From Solwaraspora sp. WMMD791 (GTDB lineage Bacteria; Actinomycetota; Actinomycetes; Mycobacteriales; Micromonosporaceae): a stretch of 64,000 nucleotides of DNA. The notes beneath the pieces are model-generated. The model did not search any database. It had not been told where the DNA came from and worked only from the letters and a program-made list of their open reading frames with translations. Position numbers and translations under genes: made by a program. Within the stretch, counting starts at the first letter, position 1, and each line of letters begins with the position of its first letter. Below are positions 52,614 to 63,287 of this stretch, piece by piece. The stretch lies in contig NZ_CP120737.1 in assembly GCF_029581195.1 (NCBI RefSeq), forward strand, positions 4,317,001-4,381,000, given 5' to 3'.

Positions 52614-55600
52614 CAGTTCTGCTCCTCTGCGGCGTTGATCCAGGTCACCATCAGCGTGATCAGTTCGTCCAGGTCCACCGGCTTGGTGATGTAGTCGGTG
52701 GCACCGGCCTGCAGCGCCGACTCCCGGTCGCCCGGCATCGCCTTGGCGGTCAGGAAGACCACCGGCAGGTCGGCGAAGCGCTCGTTGCGGCGGATGATCC
52801 GGGTCGTCTCGTAGCCGTCCTGGTCCGGCATCATCGCATCCATCAACACGATGTCGACCTCTGGGCGTTCGGCGAGTTTACGCACCCCGTCGACCCCGTT
52901 GTCGGAGTACAGCACGGTCATGCCGTGCAGTTCCAGGGCGCTGGTCAGGGCGAAGACGTTGCGCACGTCGTCGTCGATGATCAGTACGGTGGCGCCGTCC
53001 AGTCGCCGGGTGGCCGGCGGCTCCGGCCGGTCGACCTCGATCGGCCGGGTCAGCGGCGGCAGCGCGGTCCGGATCGGCGCTGCGGTCGGCAGCGGCGCCT
53101 GCGGCAGTACGGCGTCGGTGTCCAGCACGTCGGGGACGTACAGCGTGAAGGTGGAGCCGGCGCCCGGAGCGGACGTCACGGTGATCGTGCCACCGATCAG
53201 CCGGGCCAGGTCGCGGCTGATCGACAGCCCCAGCCCGGTGCCGCCGTAGCGTCGGCTGGTGGTCCCGTCGGCCTGCTGGAACGCCTCGAAGATCAACGAA
53301 AGTTTGTCGTCGGAGACGCCGATCCCGGTGTCGATGACGGTGAACGCCACCACCTGCGCGGCGGCCGACAGCGCCGGCACGCTGAACTCCTGGCCGGGTG
53401 CCGCCGGGCCGATCCGCAGGATCACCGATCCGCTGTCGGTGAACTTCACCGCGTTGGAGAGCAGGTTGCGCAGGATCTGCTGCAGCCGTTGCGCGTCGGT
53501 GACGATCGCCGGGGGCAGGTCCGGGGCGACCTCGACATGCAGCTGCAGACCCTTCTCGTCGGCCTGCGGCGTGAACGCCTGCTCGACGTACGCCTGGATC
53601 TCGACGAACGGCACCTCGGCCGGTTGCACGTCCATCCGGCCGGCTTCGATCTTCGACAGGTCCAGGATGTCGTCGATCAGCGACAGCAGATCGGAGCCGG
53701 CGCTGTGGATCGTCTTGGCGAACTCGATCTGCTTCTCGGTCAGGTTGTCGTCCGGGTTGTCGGCCAGCAGCCGGGCCAGCAGCAGCAGCGAGTTCAGCGG
53801 CGTCCGCAGCTCGTGGCTCATGTTGGCGAGGAACTCCGACTTGTACGCCGAGGCCCGCGACAGCTGCTGTGCCTTCTCCTCCAGGCCGAGCCGGGCCAGT
53901 TCGATCTCCCGGTTCTTGGTCTCGATGTTGCCCTTCTGCTCGGACAGCAGCCGGGCCTTGTCTTCCAGCTCGGCGTTGGTGCGCTGCAGCTCGGCGGACT
54001 GCGCCTGCATCTCGTTGGCCAGCCGCTGCGACTGGGCGAGCAGCTCCTCGGTGCGCTTGTTCGCCTGGATGGTGTTGACGGCGATGCCGATGGTGGCCAC
54101 CAGCCGCTCCAGGAACGCCAGGTGCAGTTCGGAGAAGGCGGCGACCGAGGCGAACTCGATCACCCCGAGCATCTCGCCCTCGAACAGCACCGGCAGGACG
54201 ACGTGGTCGCGGGGCGCGGCGCTGAGCAGTCCGGACCGCAGGGTGAGGGCACCGGTGCTGCCGGCACCGACCCGGATCGTGCGCCGGGAGACCGCGGCCT
54301 GACCGACCAGGCCTTCGCCGGGCCCGAAGATGACGATGTGGTCGCGGGCCACGTAGCCGTACGAGGCGGTCAGGCCCAGCCGCATCACCCCCTCGTCGAC
54401 GTCGGCGAGGAAGAAGGTGCCGAGCTGCGCGTCGACCAGCGGGGTGACCTCGTTCATGATCATGCGGCAGACCTCGCCGAGGTCCCGCTGACCCTGCAGC
54501 AGACCACCGATGCGGGCCAGGTTCGAGTCGAGCCAGCCCTGTTCGGCGTTCTTCTTCGTCGTGTCCCGCAGGGTCACGATCATCTGGTTGATGTTGTCCT
54601 TGAGCTCGGCGACCTCACCCTGGGCCTGGACGGTGATGTGCTGGGTCATGTCGCCGCGGGTCACCGAGGTCGACACCTGCGCGATCGCACGCAGCTGGGT
54701 GGTCAGGGTCGAGGCCAGCTGGTTGACGTTCTCGGTCAGGTCACGCCAGGTGCCGGAGACCCCCTTGACCTGGGCCTGACCACCCAACTTGCCCTCGGTG
54801 CCCACCTCGCGGGCCACCCGGGTCACCTCGTCGGCGAACGACGACAACTGGTCCACCATCGTGTTGACCGTCGACTTCAACTCCAGGATCTCGCCCTGCG
54901 CGTCGACGGTGATCTTCTGCGACAGGTCACCCTTGGCGACGGCGGTGGTGACCGACGCGATGTTCCGCACCTGACTGGTCAGGTTCGACGCCATCGAGTT
55001 CACGTTGTCCGTCAGGTCCCGCCACGTACCGGAGACCCCCTTGACCTGCGCCTGACCACCCAACTTGCCCTCGGTGCCCACCTCGCGGGCCACCCGGGTC
55101 ACCTCGTCGGCGAACGACGACAACTGGTCCACCATCGTGTTGACGGTGTCCTTGAGCTCCAGGATCTCGCCCTGCGCGTCGACGGTGATCTTCTGCGACA
55201 GATCGCCCTTGGCCACCGCCGTGGAGACCTGGGCGATGTTGCGCACCTGAGCGGTCAGGTTCGACGCCATCGAGTTCACGTTGTCGGTCAGATCCCGCCA
55301 GGTGCCGGCCACCCCACGCACCTGGGCCTGACCACCCAACTTGCCCTCGGTGCCCACCTCCCGGGCCACCCGGGTCACCTCGTCGGCGAACGACGACAAC
55401 TGGTCCACCATCGTGTTGACCGTCGACTTCAACTCCAGAATCTCGCCCCGCGCGTCGACCGTGATCTTCTGCGACAGGTCACCCTTGGCGACGGCGGTGG
55501 TGACCGACGCGATGTTCCGCACCTGACTGGTCAGGTTCGACGCCATCGAGTTCACGTTGTCCGTCAGGTCCCGCCACGTACCGGAAACGCCCTTGACCTG

Positions 55601-56974
55601 CGCCTGACCACCCAACTTGCCCTCGGTGCCCACTTCCCGGGCCACCCGGGTCACCTCGTCGGCGAACAGCGACAGCTGGTCCACCATCGTGTTGACCGTC
55701 GACTTCAACTCCAGAATCTCGCCCCGCGCGTCGACCGTGATCTTCTGCGACAGGTCACCCTTGGCCACCGCCGTGGACACCTGCGAGATGTTGCGGACCT
55801 GGCTGGTCAGGTTGCCGGCCAGCTGGTTGACGTTCTCGGTGAGGTCACGCCACGTACCGGAAAGGCCCCTGACCTGGGCCTGACCACCGAGCTTGCCCTC
55901 GATGCCGACCTCCCGGGCCACCCGGGTCACCTCGTCGGCGAACCACGACAACTGGTCCACCATCGTGTTCACCGTCGACTTCAACTCCAGGATCTCACCC
56001 TGGGCGGCCACGGTGATCTTCTGCGACAGGTCACCCTTGGCCACCGCCGTGGAGACCTGGGCGATGTTGCGCACCTGCGCGGTCAGGTTCGACGCCATCG
56101 AGTTGACACTGTCGGTCAGGTCCTTCCAGGTGCCCGCGACGTTCGGCACCTGCGCCTGGCCGCCGAGCTTGCCCTCGGTGCCCACCTCCCGGGCCACCCG
56201 GGTCACCTGTTCGGCGAAGAGCCTCAGCGTGTCGGTGAGCATGTTGATGGTGTCCGCCAGCTCGGCGACCTCGCCCTTGGCGGACACGGTGATCTTCTGG
56301 GACAGGTCGCCGCGGGACATCGCGGTCGCCACCTGCGAGATGGACCGCACCTGGTGGGTGAGGTTCGACGCCATCGAGTTGACGTTGTCGGTCAGGTCCT
56401 TCCAGGTCCCGGAGACGCCCTTGACCCGCGCCTGACCACCGAGCTTGCCCTCGGTGCCCACCTCGCGGGCCACCCGGGTCACCTCGTCGGCGAACGACGA
56501 CAACTGGTCCACCATCGTGTTCACCGTCCGACCGATCCGCAGGAACTCGCCCCGCAGCGGCTGCCCGTCGATCTCCAGCTCCATGTGCTGGGACAGGTCG
56601 CCCTCGGCGACCGCCCGGATGACCCGGGCGATCTCGGTGGTCGGTCGACCCAGGTCGTCGATCAACGCGTTGATCGCCTGGTGGTTGTCGGCCCAGGCAC
56701 CGCCGAAGCCCTCCTCGTCGAGGCGTTCGGTCAGTCGACCGTCCCGGCCGACGATCCGGCTGATCCGGCGCAGGTCCAGGTGCTGGCGCTCCTGCAACGA
56801 GACCACCTCGTTGAAGGCGTCCGCCACCTCACCGGCCACGCCGACCCGGCGGGGCAGCCGCACCTTGAGGTCGCCCTGCCCGATCCGGCGCAGTGCCTCG
56901 GCGAGCTCGACGAGCAACGCGGTCTCGTCGCCGGTCGTCAGGTGGTCGGTGGTCAGCTCTTTCGCGCGGGTCAT
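52613..56974 (-). CDS. Soluble poly-HAMP hybrid sensor histidine kinase
   Basis: 1,453 residues without transmembrane helices. Residues 20-800 are a chain of HAMP-like units in which GDLSQKITV blocks alternate with [16 protein letters not shown] blocks; eight GDLSQ/GDMTQ units are visible plus a degenerate first one. A GAF domain (about 815-970) and a coiled coil follow. The kinase has His about 1053 in [13 protein letters not shown], the N-box NLLSNAVKF and [11 protein letters not shown]-terminal receiver has Asp about 1378 ([13 protein letters not shown]). Such poly-HAMP kinases relay signals in the cytoplasm; fungal osmosensing group III kinases are similar. The signal is unknown here. Confidence 0.95.
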   Translation of the reverse strand: MTRAKELTTDHLTTGDETALLVELAEALRRIGQGDLKVRLPRRVGVAGEVADAFNEVVSLQERQHLDLRRISRIVGRDGRLTERLDEEGFGGAWADNHQAINALIDDLGRPTTEIARVIRAVAEGDLSQHMELEIDGQPLRGEFLRIGRTVNTMVDQLSSFADEVTRVAREVGTEGKLGGQARVKGVSGTWKDLTDNVNSMASNLTHQVRSISQVATAMSRGDLSQKITVSAKGEVAELADTINMLTDTLRLFAEQVTRVAREVGTEGKLGGQAQVPNVAGTWKDLTDSVNSMASNLTAQVRNIAQVSTAVAKGDLSQKITVAAQGEILELKSTVNTMVDQLSWFADEVTRVAREVGIEGKLGGQAQVRGLSGTWRDLTENVNQLAGNLTSQVRNISQVSTAVAKGDLSQKITVDARGEILELKSTVNTMVDQLSLFADEVTRVAREVGTEGKLGGQAQVKGVSGTWRDLTDNVNSMASNLTSQVRNIASVTTAVAKGDLSQKITVDARGEILELKSTVNTMVDQLSSFADEVTRVAREVGTEGKLGGQAQVRGVAGTWRDLTDNVNSMASNLTAQVRNIAQVSTAVAKGDLSQKITVDAQGEILELKDTVNTMVDQLSSFADEVTRVAREVGTEGKLGGQAQVKGVSGTWRDLTDNVNSMASNLTSQVRNIASVTTAVAKGDLSQKITVDAQGEILELKSTVNTMVDQLSSFADEVTRVAREVGTEGKLGGQAQVKGVSGTWRDLTENVNQLASTLTTQLRAIAQVSTSVTRGDMTQHITVQAQGEVAELKDNINQMIVTLRDTTKKNAEQGWLDSNLARIGGLLQGQRDLGEVCRMIMNEVTPLVDAQLGTFFLADVDEGVMRLGLTASYGYVARDHIVIFGPGEGLVGQAAVSRRTIRVGAGSTGALTLRSGLLSAAPRDHVVLPVLFEGEMLGVIEFASVAAFSELHLAFLERLVATIGIAVNTIQANKRTEELLAQSQRLANEMQAQSAELQRTNAELEDKARLLSEQKGNIETKNREIELARLGLEEKAQQLSRASAYKSEFLANMSHELRTPLNSLLLLARLLADNPDDNLTEKQIEFAKTIHSAGSDLLSLIDDILDLSKIEAGRMDVQPAEVPFVEIQAYVEQAFTPQADEKGLQLHVEVAPDLPPAIVTDAQRLQQILRNLLSNAVKFTDSGSVILRIGPAAPGQEFSVPALSAAAQVVAFTVIDTGIGVSDDKLSLIFEAFQQADGTTSRRYGGTGLGLSISRDLARLIGGTITVTSAPGAGSTFTLYVPDVLDTDAVLPQAPLPTAAPIRTALPPLTRPIEVDRPEPPATRRLDGATVLIIDDDVRNVFALTSALELHGMTVLYSDNGVDGVRKLAERPEVDIVLMDAMMPDQDGYETTRIIRRNERFADLPVVFLTAKAMPGDRESALQAGATDYITKPVDLDELITLMVTWINAAEEQN
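54780..56460 (-). repeat. Tandem 276-bp HAMP repeat array
   Basis: The motif encoding [14 protein letters not shown] recurs exactly every 276 bp (near 54789, 55065, 55341, 55617, 55893, 56169 and 56445), that is 92 residues per unit. Internal units are almost identical in DNA as well as protein, with stretches of many tens of identical bases. This suggests recent duplication or gene conversion and makes the array liable to length change and to assembly collapse. Confidence 0.9.
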
Positions 56975-57086
56975 CGGATCCTCGCTCAGCTCTGGGAGTG
57001 GGCTGACCTCATCATTGCTCGACTACCGTGACAGATGCGAGGTGCACGACCGTTTCGATGAACCGGGCGATCGGAGGAACTGGCAG

Positions 57087-59300
57087 GTGACAGCAAGGGC
57101 CGAGGGTCCCACCACCGGTACTGTGAGTGAACATTTCCGACGAGTACGCCTGCCCGCCGACCGACGAACCCCGGCAACAGCACGCGCGGTAGTCAGATCC
57201 GTACTGTCCGACGCGGCCCTGGACGACCTGCTCAACGAGGCCCTGCTGCTGACCACCGAGCTCTCCACCAACGCCGTCGTGCACGCCGGCACCGAACTGA
57301 TCATCGAAGTGGCGGCCGACCCGGTCGGACTCACCGTCACGGTCACCGACTTCGCCGCCGGACCCATCGAGACCGTCGCCGCCCGCCCCCGCAACGACCG
57401 TCAGAACATCGGCGAGGTGCCCGAACGCGGACGCGGCCTGCTGCTGGTCGACCACTTCGCCAGCCGCTGGGGCACCACCCACCTGCCCAGTGGCAAGGGC
57501 GTCTGGTTCCGGCTCGACCGGCACCCCGCCACGCCGACGCCCGACCGGGTCCGCCCGGCCGGTCCCGCTGACCCGGTCGACCAGGTCGACCCGTGGCAGG
57601 GCGTGTCCGCCGTACCCGCGCCGCCGGTCGACGACGAGCACCGACCGGCCGCCCCCAGCGCCGCCACCCTCGCCGCGCTTCTACAGGCCGCACCGGAGCC
57701 GTACGCCGACGATCCGCTCGCCGACCTGGCCGGGACCCTGCTGGCCCGGGTCGCCGACCTGGTCGGGGCGGCCGGCGGCACCATCCGGGTCGACCGCGGC
57801 GACGGGTACGGCACCCAGGTGCTCGCCCGCTACGGCCGGTCACCGCGCTCCGGTGAGCTGCTGCGCGTGCCGCTCACCCTGCACCGGCCGTACAGCGGTG
57901 AACTGGAACTGGACGCCGCGCCCTCCGACTACGCCCGACCGCTGGCCACCCTGGTCGCCGAGCGGCTCTCCCTGCATCTGGAGAACGACCGGCTGCGCCG
58001 CGCCGACCTGCGCCGGCAGACCTGGCTGACCTTCCTGGCCGAAGCCAGCGAGCTGCTCGCCCAGTCGCTCGACGTCGATCTGACCATGGCGCTCATCCCG
58101 CAACTGGTGGTGCCCCGGCTCGGCCGGTGGTGCGCGGTGCACACCGCCGACGAGTGGGGGCAGCTGCAGTTGGCCGCCGCGATCCACGCCGACGAGACGG
58201 TCCTGCCGGCGCTGCACGCCACGTTGACCGAATCCGGCCCCGACTCGGTCTCCGCCCGGCTACGGGAGGCCTCACGCAGCGGATCCCAGGTGCCGCTCGG
58301 CGCCCCGATGGACGGATTCGCCGTACCGCTGGTGGCCCGGGGGCAGCGACTGGGCACCCTCGCCGTCGGCCGGCACGAACGGCACCGGCACGACCCCGAC
58401 GAGGTCGCTGTGCTGGAGGACGTCGCCCGGCGGGCCGCGCTGGCCATCGACAACGCCCGGATCCATCAGGAACGTCGCCGGGTCGCGCACACCCTGCAGC
58501 AGTCGCTGCTGCCCCCGGTGCTGCCGGTGATCGACGGCATCGGGCTGGCCGCCGAGTACGTACCCAGCGGTGACGCGGTGGAGGTCGGCGGCGACTTCTA
58601 CGACGTGGTGCCGCTGCCCGGCGGCCGGTGGCTGGTGGTCGTCGGCGACGTCTCCGGCAAGGGAGTCCAGGCGGCGACCGTCACCGGGCTGGTCCGCGAC
58701 GTCATCCGGGTGCTGGTCCGCGACGGCAAGGCGCTGCCGGAGGTGCTGGGCCGGCTCAACGACACGCTCGTCGAACGCGGCGGTGGGCGGTACTGCACGC
58801 TGGCCATGGCGGCCATCGGGGTCACCGACGACCAGCGGCTCGACGTCCGGCTGCATCTCGCCGGACACGACCGGCCGGTGCTGGTCAGCGGCGACGGGCA
58901 GGCCCAGTTCGTCGGTGCCGGGGGGACCGCACTCGGGCTGCTGGACCAGATCGCCGCGCCGTCGGTGGCGCTGAGCCTGGCGGCGGGCGACTCCCTGGTG
59001 TTCTACACCGACGGGATCACCGAGCGGCGTGACGGCCGGGAACTGTTCGGCACCGAACGGCTGCGCCGGGCGGCGGCCCCGCTGGCCGGGTTCTCAGCCG
59101 AGGTGGTCGCGGCCCGGCTGCGGACCGCCACGCTCGACTTCTCCGCCGAGGCACCTCGCGACGACATCGCGATCCTGGTCGTCCGCAACGAACTGGCGAC
59201 CGGCGCGGGTCAGACGGGCGCGGGGCCGGCCGATCACCTCACAGGCCGCCGGGAAGCCGGCCGGGGGCCAGCCGGCGGTGCGGGTCGAAGGCCTGCTTGA
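57087..59300 (+). CDS. RsbW-like ATPase / GAF / SpoIIE phosphatase fusion
   Basis: 737 residues; GTG 57087 has GGAGG nine bases upstream. Residues about 20-135 form a HATPase_c_2 anti-sigma-type kinase domain with [22 protein letters not shown] and [13 protein letters not shown] Pro-rich linker, two GAF-like regions (about 195-300 and 315-460) and a PP2C/SpoIIE phosphatase domain follow, with [25 protein letters not shown] and DGITERRDG. One protein could thus phosphorylate and dephosphorylate STAS partners, such as those at 51691 and 62869. It is divergent from the poly-HAMP kinase. Its last 62 bases overlap the convergent FAD oxidoreductase gene. Confidence 0.93.
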   Translation: MTARAEGPTTGTVSEHFRRVRLPADRRTPATARAVVRSVLSDAALDDLLNEALLLTTELSTNAVVHAGTELIIEVAADPVGLTVTVTDFAAGPIETVAARPRNDRQNIGEVPERGRGLLLVDHFASRWGTTHLPSGKGVWFRLDRHPATPTPDRVRPAGPADPVDQVDPWQGVSAVPAPPVDDEHRPAAPSAATLAALLQAAPEPYADDPLADLAGTLLARVADLVGAAGGTIRVDRGDGYGTQVLARYGRSPRSGELLRVPLTLHRPYSGELELDAAPSDYARPLATLVAERLSLHLENDRLRRADLRRQTWLTFLAEASELLAQSLDVDLTMALIPQLVVPRLGRWCAVHTADEWGQLQLAAAIHADETVLPALHATLTESGPDSVSARLREASRSGSQVPLGAPMDGFAVPLVARGQRLGTLAVGRHERHRHDPDEVAVLEDVARRAALAIDNARIHQERRRVAHTLQQSLLPPVLPVIDGIGLAAEYVPSGDAVEVGGDFYDVVPLPGGRWLVVVGDVSGKGVQAATVTGLVRDVIRVLVRDGKALPEVLGRLNDTLVERGGGRYCTLAMAAIGVTDDQRLDVRLHLAGHDRPVLVSGDGQAQFVGAGGTALGLLDQIAAPSVALSLAAGDSLVFYTDGITERRDGRELFGTERLRRAAAPLAGFSAEVVAARLRTATLDFSAEAPRDDIAILVVRNELATGAGQTGAGPADHLTGRREAGRGPAGGAGRRPA

Positions 59301-60525
59301 GCTGGCGCAACCGGGGCAGATCCGGTACGTCGCCCCAGATGTCGACGGACCGGCGTACCGCTGCCGGTGCCGCCAGCACCTGGCAGGTCCCGCCCCGGGC
59401 GAGGAGCACCGTACGTACCGTCGTGAGCAGCCCGGCGATCCGCTCCGGTGGGGTCGCCCCGGGCAGTACGGCGTGCACCAGGCCGGTGCCGGCCGAACCG
59501 CGCACCCCGACCGGCGCACCGACGGCGTCCCGCAGGGCGTAGATCGCCGCGTGCAGGTGGGCCACCGGCACCGCCAAGCGGATCGCGACGTCACCGGGAC
59601 CGAACGGGTAGCGCTGCCACCAGGTTGGCGGGCGGTCGGTGACGGTGGCGGTGCCGCCGAGCAGGGCAGCGGCGCGGTCGGCGCGGCTGCCGGTCGGGCC
59701 CGGCTCACCTTCGAACAGCACCGCGAGCGTTCCCGACCGTACGGCTGGTCCCGACCGTACGGTCGATCCCGGCCCGGCGGCCCGGACCAGCCCGGTCGAT
59801 GCGTCGGACGCCGGCAGGTCCAGCTCGATCGCCGCCGGTTGCAGCCCGGTGCCGGTCAACTCCTCGACGAGGTCGTGCACCTCCAGCGGGGTGGCGACGG
59901 ACCGGCAGACCCAGCGGCGGTCGGCCGGTGCGGGCTGCAGACGCACGGTCGCCGAGACCAGCACCGCCAACGCGCCCTGCGACCCGCAGAGCAGCTCCGG
60001 CAGCTGGTCGGGGCCGCCGCCGCTGGACGCGGCCCGGACCAGGGCGCCCGCGGCGTCGACGTAGTCGACGCCGGTCAGGTGCCGGCAGGGTGAGCCGTGC
60101 CGGTGGCTCAACGGGCCGGCCTCGGCGGTGGCGACGACCCCGCCGACCGTGGCGGCGGCCGAGGGCGGATCGAACGGCAGTCGCCAGCCGGTCCGGCCGA
60201 CCGCCCGCTGGGCCGCCTGCAGGGTGGTGCCGGCGCCGACCCGTACGGTGGCCGAACCCGGCGGATGGTGCCAGATCCCGGAGAGCCGGACGGTGTCCAA
60301 CAGAATGTCCACATGCGGCGGCGTGGAACCCCAGTCCAGTTTGCTGCCCGAGCCACGGGGCACCAGCGTCAGACCCCGGTCGGCGCAGAGCCGCAGGACA
60401 TCGGCGACCACCCCGGGACTGCCGGGTGACACCACCCACCGCGGCGTGGTCGCCGCCACCGCGTCGCCCACGCTGCCCCGGCGCGCGTACCGGGCACCGC
60501 AGATCTCCGCCAGGTGATCCAGCAC
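59239..60525 (-). CDS. GlcE-like FAD-binding oxidoreductase
   Basis: 428 residues; GTG 60525 has GGGAGG seven bases upstream. The PCMH-type FAD domain is at about 25-200: [57 protein letters not shown] and [16 protein letters not shown]. The short C-terminal domain ends [17 protein letters not shown], as in the glycolate oxidase FAD subunit GlcE. No GlcD or GlcF gene is adjacent, so the true substrate is open. An SOS-box-like palindrome lies at its promoter. Confidence 0.88.
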   Translation of the reverse strand: MLDHLAEICGARYARRGSVGDAVAATTPRWVVSPGSPGVVADVLRLCADRGLTLVPRGSGSKLDWGSTPPHVDILLDTVRLSGIWHHPPGSATVRVGAGTTLQAAQRAVGRTGWRLPFDPPSAAATVGGVVATAEAGPLSHRHGSPCRHLTGVDYVDAAGALVRAASSGGGPDQLPELLCGSQGALAVLVSATVRLQPAPADRRWVCRSVATPLEVHDLVEELTGTGLQPAAIELDLPASDASTGLVRAAGPGSTVRSGPAVRSGTLAVLFEGEPGPTGSRADRAAALLGGTATVTDRPPTWWQRYPFGPGDVAIRLAVPVAHLHAAIYALRDAVGAPVGVRGSAGTGLVHAVLPGATPPERIAGLLTTVRTVLLARGGTCQVLAAPAAVRRSVDIWGDVPDLPRLRQLKQAFDPHRRLAPGRLPGGL

Positions 60526-60546
60526 ACCACCACCTCCCGCTGGACA

Positions 60547-60562
60547 TCGTACACATGTTCTA
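60547..60562. promoter_or_regulatory. LexA/SOS-box-like palindrome
   Basis: TCGTACACATGTTCTA matches the actinobacterial SOS consensus TCGAACACATGTTCGA at 14 of 16 positions, with both half-site cores (AC and GT) intact. It lies 22 bases upstream of the GlcE-like start on the minus strand and 63 bases upstream of the oligopeptidase start on the plus strand. It may put either gene under DNA-damage control. Confidence 0.45.
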
Positions 60563-60624
60563 ATCGACGTCGAGTGGTCGACGACGGGCACCGGCCCGTC
60601 GCCGGCGGGCGGTACCGTGGCCGG

Positions 60625-62715
60625 GTGACGACCGACGCACCCGTGCCTCCCGCCGCCAAGCGTGTCCCGACCGAGCGCACCCACCACGGCGACACCGTCG
60701 TCGACGAGTACGCCTGGCTGGCGGCCAAGGAAGACCCGGACACGATCGCCTACCTGGAGGCCGAGAACGCCTACACCGAGGGTGCCACGGCACACCTCGC
60801 CGCGCTGCGCGAGACGTTGTTCGCCGAAACGAAACGGCGCACCCAGGAGACCGACCTGTCGGTGCCGACCCGCAAGGGCGACCACTGGTACTACACCCGG
60901 ACCGTCGAGGGCCAGCAGTACGGGATCCAGTGCCGACGACCGGTCCATCCAGACGAGACGCACCCGCCGGCCACCGCCGACGGTGCGCCACCGCCCGACG
61001 AGGAGATCCTGCTCGACGGCAACGCCCTCGCCAAAGGACACGACTTCTTCGCGTTGGGCACCTTCGACGTCAGCCCGGACGGACGGTGGCTGGCCTACTC
61101 CACCGACTTCACCGGCGACGAACGCTTCACCCTGCGGGTCAAGGACCTGGCCAGCGGGCAGGTGCTGCCCGACGAGATCCCGTCGACCTTCTACGGCACC
61201 GCCTGGTCGGCCGACGGCAGCGTGCTGTTCTACCTGACCGTCGACGACGCGTGGCGACCGTACCGGGTCTGGCGGCACCGGGTCGGGACCACCGCCGACA
61301 CCGACGAGGTGGTCTACCAGGAGGATGACGAACGGTTCTGGGTCGGCGTGGAGCTCACCCGCTCCGAGCGGTTCATCCTGATCGACGCACACAGCAAGAC
61401 CACCAGCGAGGTACGGGCGCTGCCAGCCGCCGACCCCACCGCCGAGCCGGTCGTCATCGCGCCCCGCCGACAGGGTGTCGACTACTCGGTCGAACACCAC
61501 GGGCACCGGTTCCTGATCCTGCACAACGACGGTGCCGAGGACTTCGCCCTCGCGTACACCTCGGCGGACACCCCCGGCGACTGGATGCCGCTGATCGACC
61601 ACACGCCCGGCACCCGGCTCGAATCGGTGGACGCGTTCGCCAACCACCTGGTGGTCTCGCTGCGCACCGACGGACTCACCGGGCTGCGGGTGCTGCCCAC
61701 CGGCGGCACCGACACCTTCGACCTGGAGTTCCCCGAGCCGATCTACAGTGTCGGACTGGACACCAACCCGGAGTACACCACCACCAGCCTGCGGATCCGC
61801 TACACCTCGCTGGTCACCCCCGACTCCGTCTACGACTACGACCTGGTCACCCGGTCGATGACGCTGCTCAAGCGCAAGCCGGTGCTCGGCGGCTACGACC
61901 CGGACGACTACGAACAGCACCGGGAGTGGGCGATGGCCGACGACGGCACCCGGGTGCCGATCTCGGTGGTCTGCCGCGCCGGCACCCCGCGCGACGGGTC
62001 CGCCGCCTGCGTCATCTACGGCTACGGCTCGTACGAGATCAGCATGGACCCCTGGTTCTCGGTTCCCCGGCTGTCGCTGCTCGACCGGGGCGTGGTCTTC
62101 GCCGTGGCGCACGTACGCGGTGGTGGTGAGCTGGGCCGCCGCTGGTACGACCACGGCAAGATGCTGGCGAAGAAGAACTCGTTCACCGATTTCGTGGCCT
62201 GCGCCCGGCACCTGGTGAAGGCGGGCTGGACGACGACCGACCGGCTGGTCGCCCGGGGCGGCTCCGCCGGCGGGCTGCTGATGGGCGCGGTGGCCAACCT
62301 CGCACCCGAGGCGTTCGGCGGCGTCGTCGCGCAGGTGCCGTTCGTCGACGCGCTGAACACGATCCTGGACCCGTCGCTGCCGCTGACCGTCACCGAGTGG
62401 GAGGAGTGGGGCAACCCGCTGGCCGACCCCGAGGTGTACGCGTACATGCGCTCGTACACGCCGTACGAGAACGTGACCGCCGCCAACTACCCACCGATCC
62501 TGGCGGTGACCAGCCTGAACGACACCCGGGTGTTCTACCACGAGCCGGCGAAGTGGGTCGCGAAGCTGCGGGCGGTGGCACCGGGCGGGTCGTACCTGCT
62601 CAAGACGGAGATGGGTGCCGGGCACGGGGGTCCGAGCGGCCGCTACGACGCCTGGCACGAGGAGGCGTTCGTCACCGCCTGGATCCTCGACCGGGTGGGC
62701 CTGGCCGGGCACTGA
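60625..62715 (+). CDS. ptrB: Oligopeptidase B-type S9 serine peptidase
   Basis: 696 residues, GTG 60625. An N-terminal seven-blade propeller (about 70-420) gates the alpha/beta-hydrolase domain. Catalytic residues are Ser547 (RGGSAGGLLMG), Asp633 (SLNDTRVFYHEP) and His667 (GAGHGGPSG). EWEEWGNP and YTPYENV are typical of oligopeptidase B, which cuts short peptides after basic residues in the cytoplasm. No signal peptide is present. It is divergent from the GlcE-like gene. Confidence 0.95.
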   Translation: MTTDAPVPPAAKRVPTERTHHGDTVVDEYAWLAAKEDPDTIAYLEAENAYTEGATAHLAALRETLFAETKRRTQETDLSVPTRKGDHWYYTRTVEGQQYGIQCRRPVHPDETHPPATADGAPPPDEEILLDGNALAKGHDFFALGTFDVSPDGRWLAYSTDFTGDERFTLRVKDLASGQVLPDEIPSTFYGTAWSADGSVLFYLTVDDAWRPYRVWRHRVGTTADTDEVVYQEDDERFWVGVELTRSERFILIDAHSKTTSEVRALPAADPTAEPVVIAPRRQGVDYSVEHHGHRFLILHNDGAEDFALAYTSADTPGDWMPLIDHTPGTRLESVDAFANHLVVSLRTDGLTGLRVLPTGGTDTFDLEFPEPIYSVGLDTNPEYTTTSLRIRYTSLVTPDSVYDYDLVTRSMTLLKRKPVLGGYDPDDYEQHREWAMADDGTRVPISVVCRAGTPRDGSAACVIYGYGSYEISMDPWFSVPRLSLLDRGVVFAVAHVRGGGELGRRWYDHGKMLAKKNSFTDFVACARHLVKAGWTTTDRLVARGGSAGGLLMGAVANLAPEAFGGVVAQVPFVDALNTILDPSLPLTVTEWEEWGNPLADPEVYAYMRSYTPYENVTAANYPPILAVTSLNDTRVFYHEPAKWVAKLRAVAPGGSYLLKTEMGAGHGGPSGRYDAWHEEAFVTAWILDRVGLAGH

Positions 62716-62868
62716 GGCGGCCGGCCGCCCCGGAGCGGACGGGTAGGGTGCCGGTGGTGCGGTTGGTCGCCGGGCCACCGATTATGGTGGCAGCGACGAC
62801 GAACTCCCGGTCCGGCACGGACGACGTCGAGTGAAGTACCGTTCGAGCGGAATGGCTGGAGGTCGTGA

Positions 62869-63225
62869 ATGTCTTTGACAGTGGAGACGCAGCAACGCGG
62901 CGATGTCGTCGTCGTGTCGGTCGGTGGCGAGTTGGACATGGCCACCGCCCCGCAACTGCAGGACCAGATTACGGATCTACTGGACAAAGGCCGTAACAGG
63001 TTGGTCTTCGACCTTGCCGACGTCTCGTTCTGCGATTCCACCGGCCTGTCGGTCTTCGTCCGCGCCAAGAACGGCTGCGACGAGGCGGGCGGAGTCGTCC
63101 GACTCGCCGCCCCGCAGCGGGGCGTGCTGCGCATCCTCGAAGTCAGTGGGCTGGTCGAGGTCCTGCAGACCTTCCCCACCGTCGACGAGGCCGTCGCCGC
63201 ACCGGAGCCGGCGGCGACCGACTGA
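62869..63225 (+). CDS. STAS-domain anti-sigma factor antagonist (second copy)
   Basis: 118 residues; ATG 62869 with GGAGG six bases upstream. The STAS fold has VVSVGGELDMATAPQL and phospho-acceptor Ser57 in SFCDSTGLSVFVRA, close to BldG/RsbV-type antagonists. It is more similar to classical RsbV than the copy at 51691. It is likely controlled by RsbW/SpoIIE-type enzymes, one of which is encoded 3.6 kb upstream. Confidence 0.94.
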   Translation: MSLTVETQQRGDVVVVSVGGELDMATAPQLQDQITDLLDKGRNRLVFDLADVSFCDSTGLSVFVRAKNGCDEAGGVVRLAAPQRGVLRILEVSGLVEVLQTFPTVDEAVAAPEPAATD

Positions 63226-63236
63226 GGTCGCCCCGG

Positions 63237-63278
63237 CCCGGCCGGTCGGCTTGCATGCCCGGCCGGTCGGCTTGCATG
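63237..63278. repeat. Two perfect 21-bp tandem repeats
   Basis: CCCGGCCGGTCGGCTTGCAT plus G occurs twice back to back (63237-63257 and 63258-63278) between the STAS gene and the convergent transporter gene, then a partial GGCCGGCCCG follows. The unit is GC-palindromic in part and could form alternative hairpins, so it may act as a two-way terminator or be a slipped duplication. Confidence 0.75.
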
Positions 63279-63287
63279 GCCGGCCCG

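Noticed and set aside
52589-57031. 1,480-codon plus-strand ORF opposite the poly-HAMP kinase
   Set aside because: It is an in-register antisense shadow with Arg/His/Val-rich repeats. The minus strand encodes clear HAMP, GAF, kinase and receiver domains.
60526-62778. Minus-strand extension of the GlcE-like frame across the oligopeptidase gene
   Set aside because: The extension is antisense to oligopeptidase B. GTG 60525 with a strong ribosome binding site and the family-like N-terminus set the true start.
63230-63280. CRISPR-like short repeat
   Set aside because: Only two copies without a spacer; it is a simple tandem duplication.
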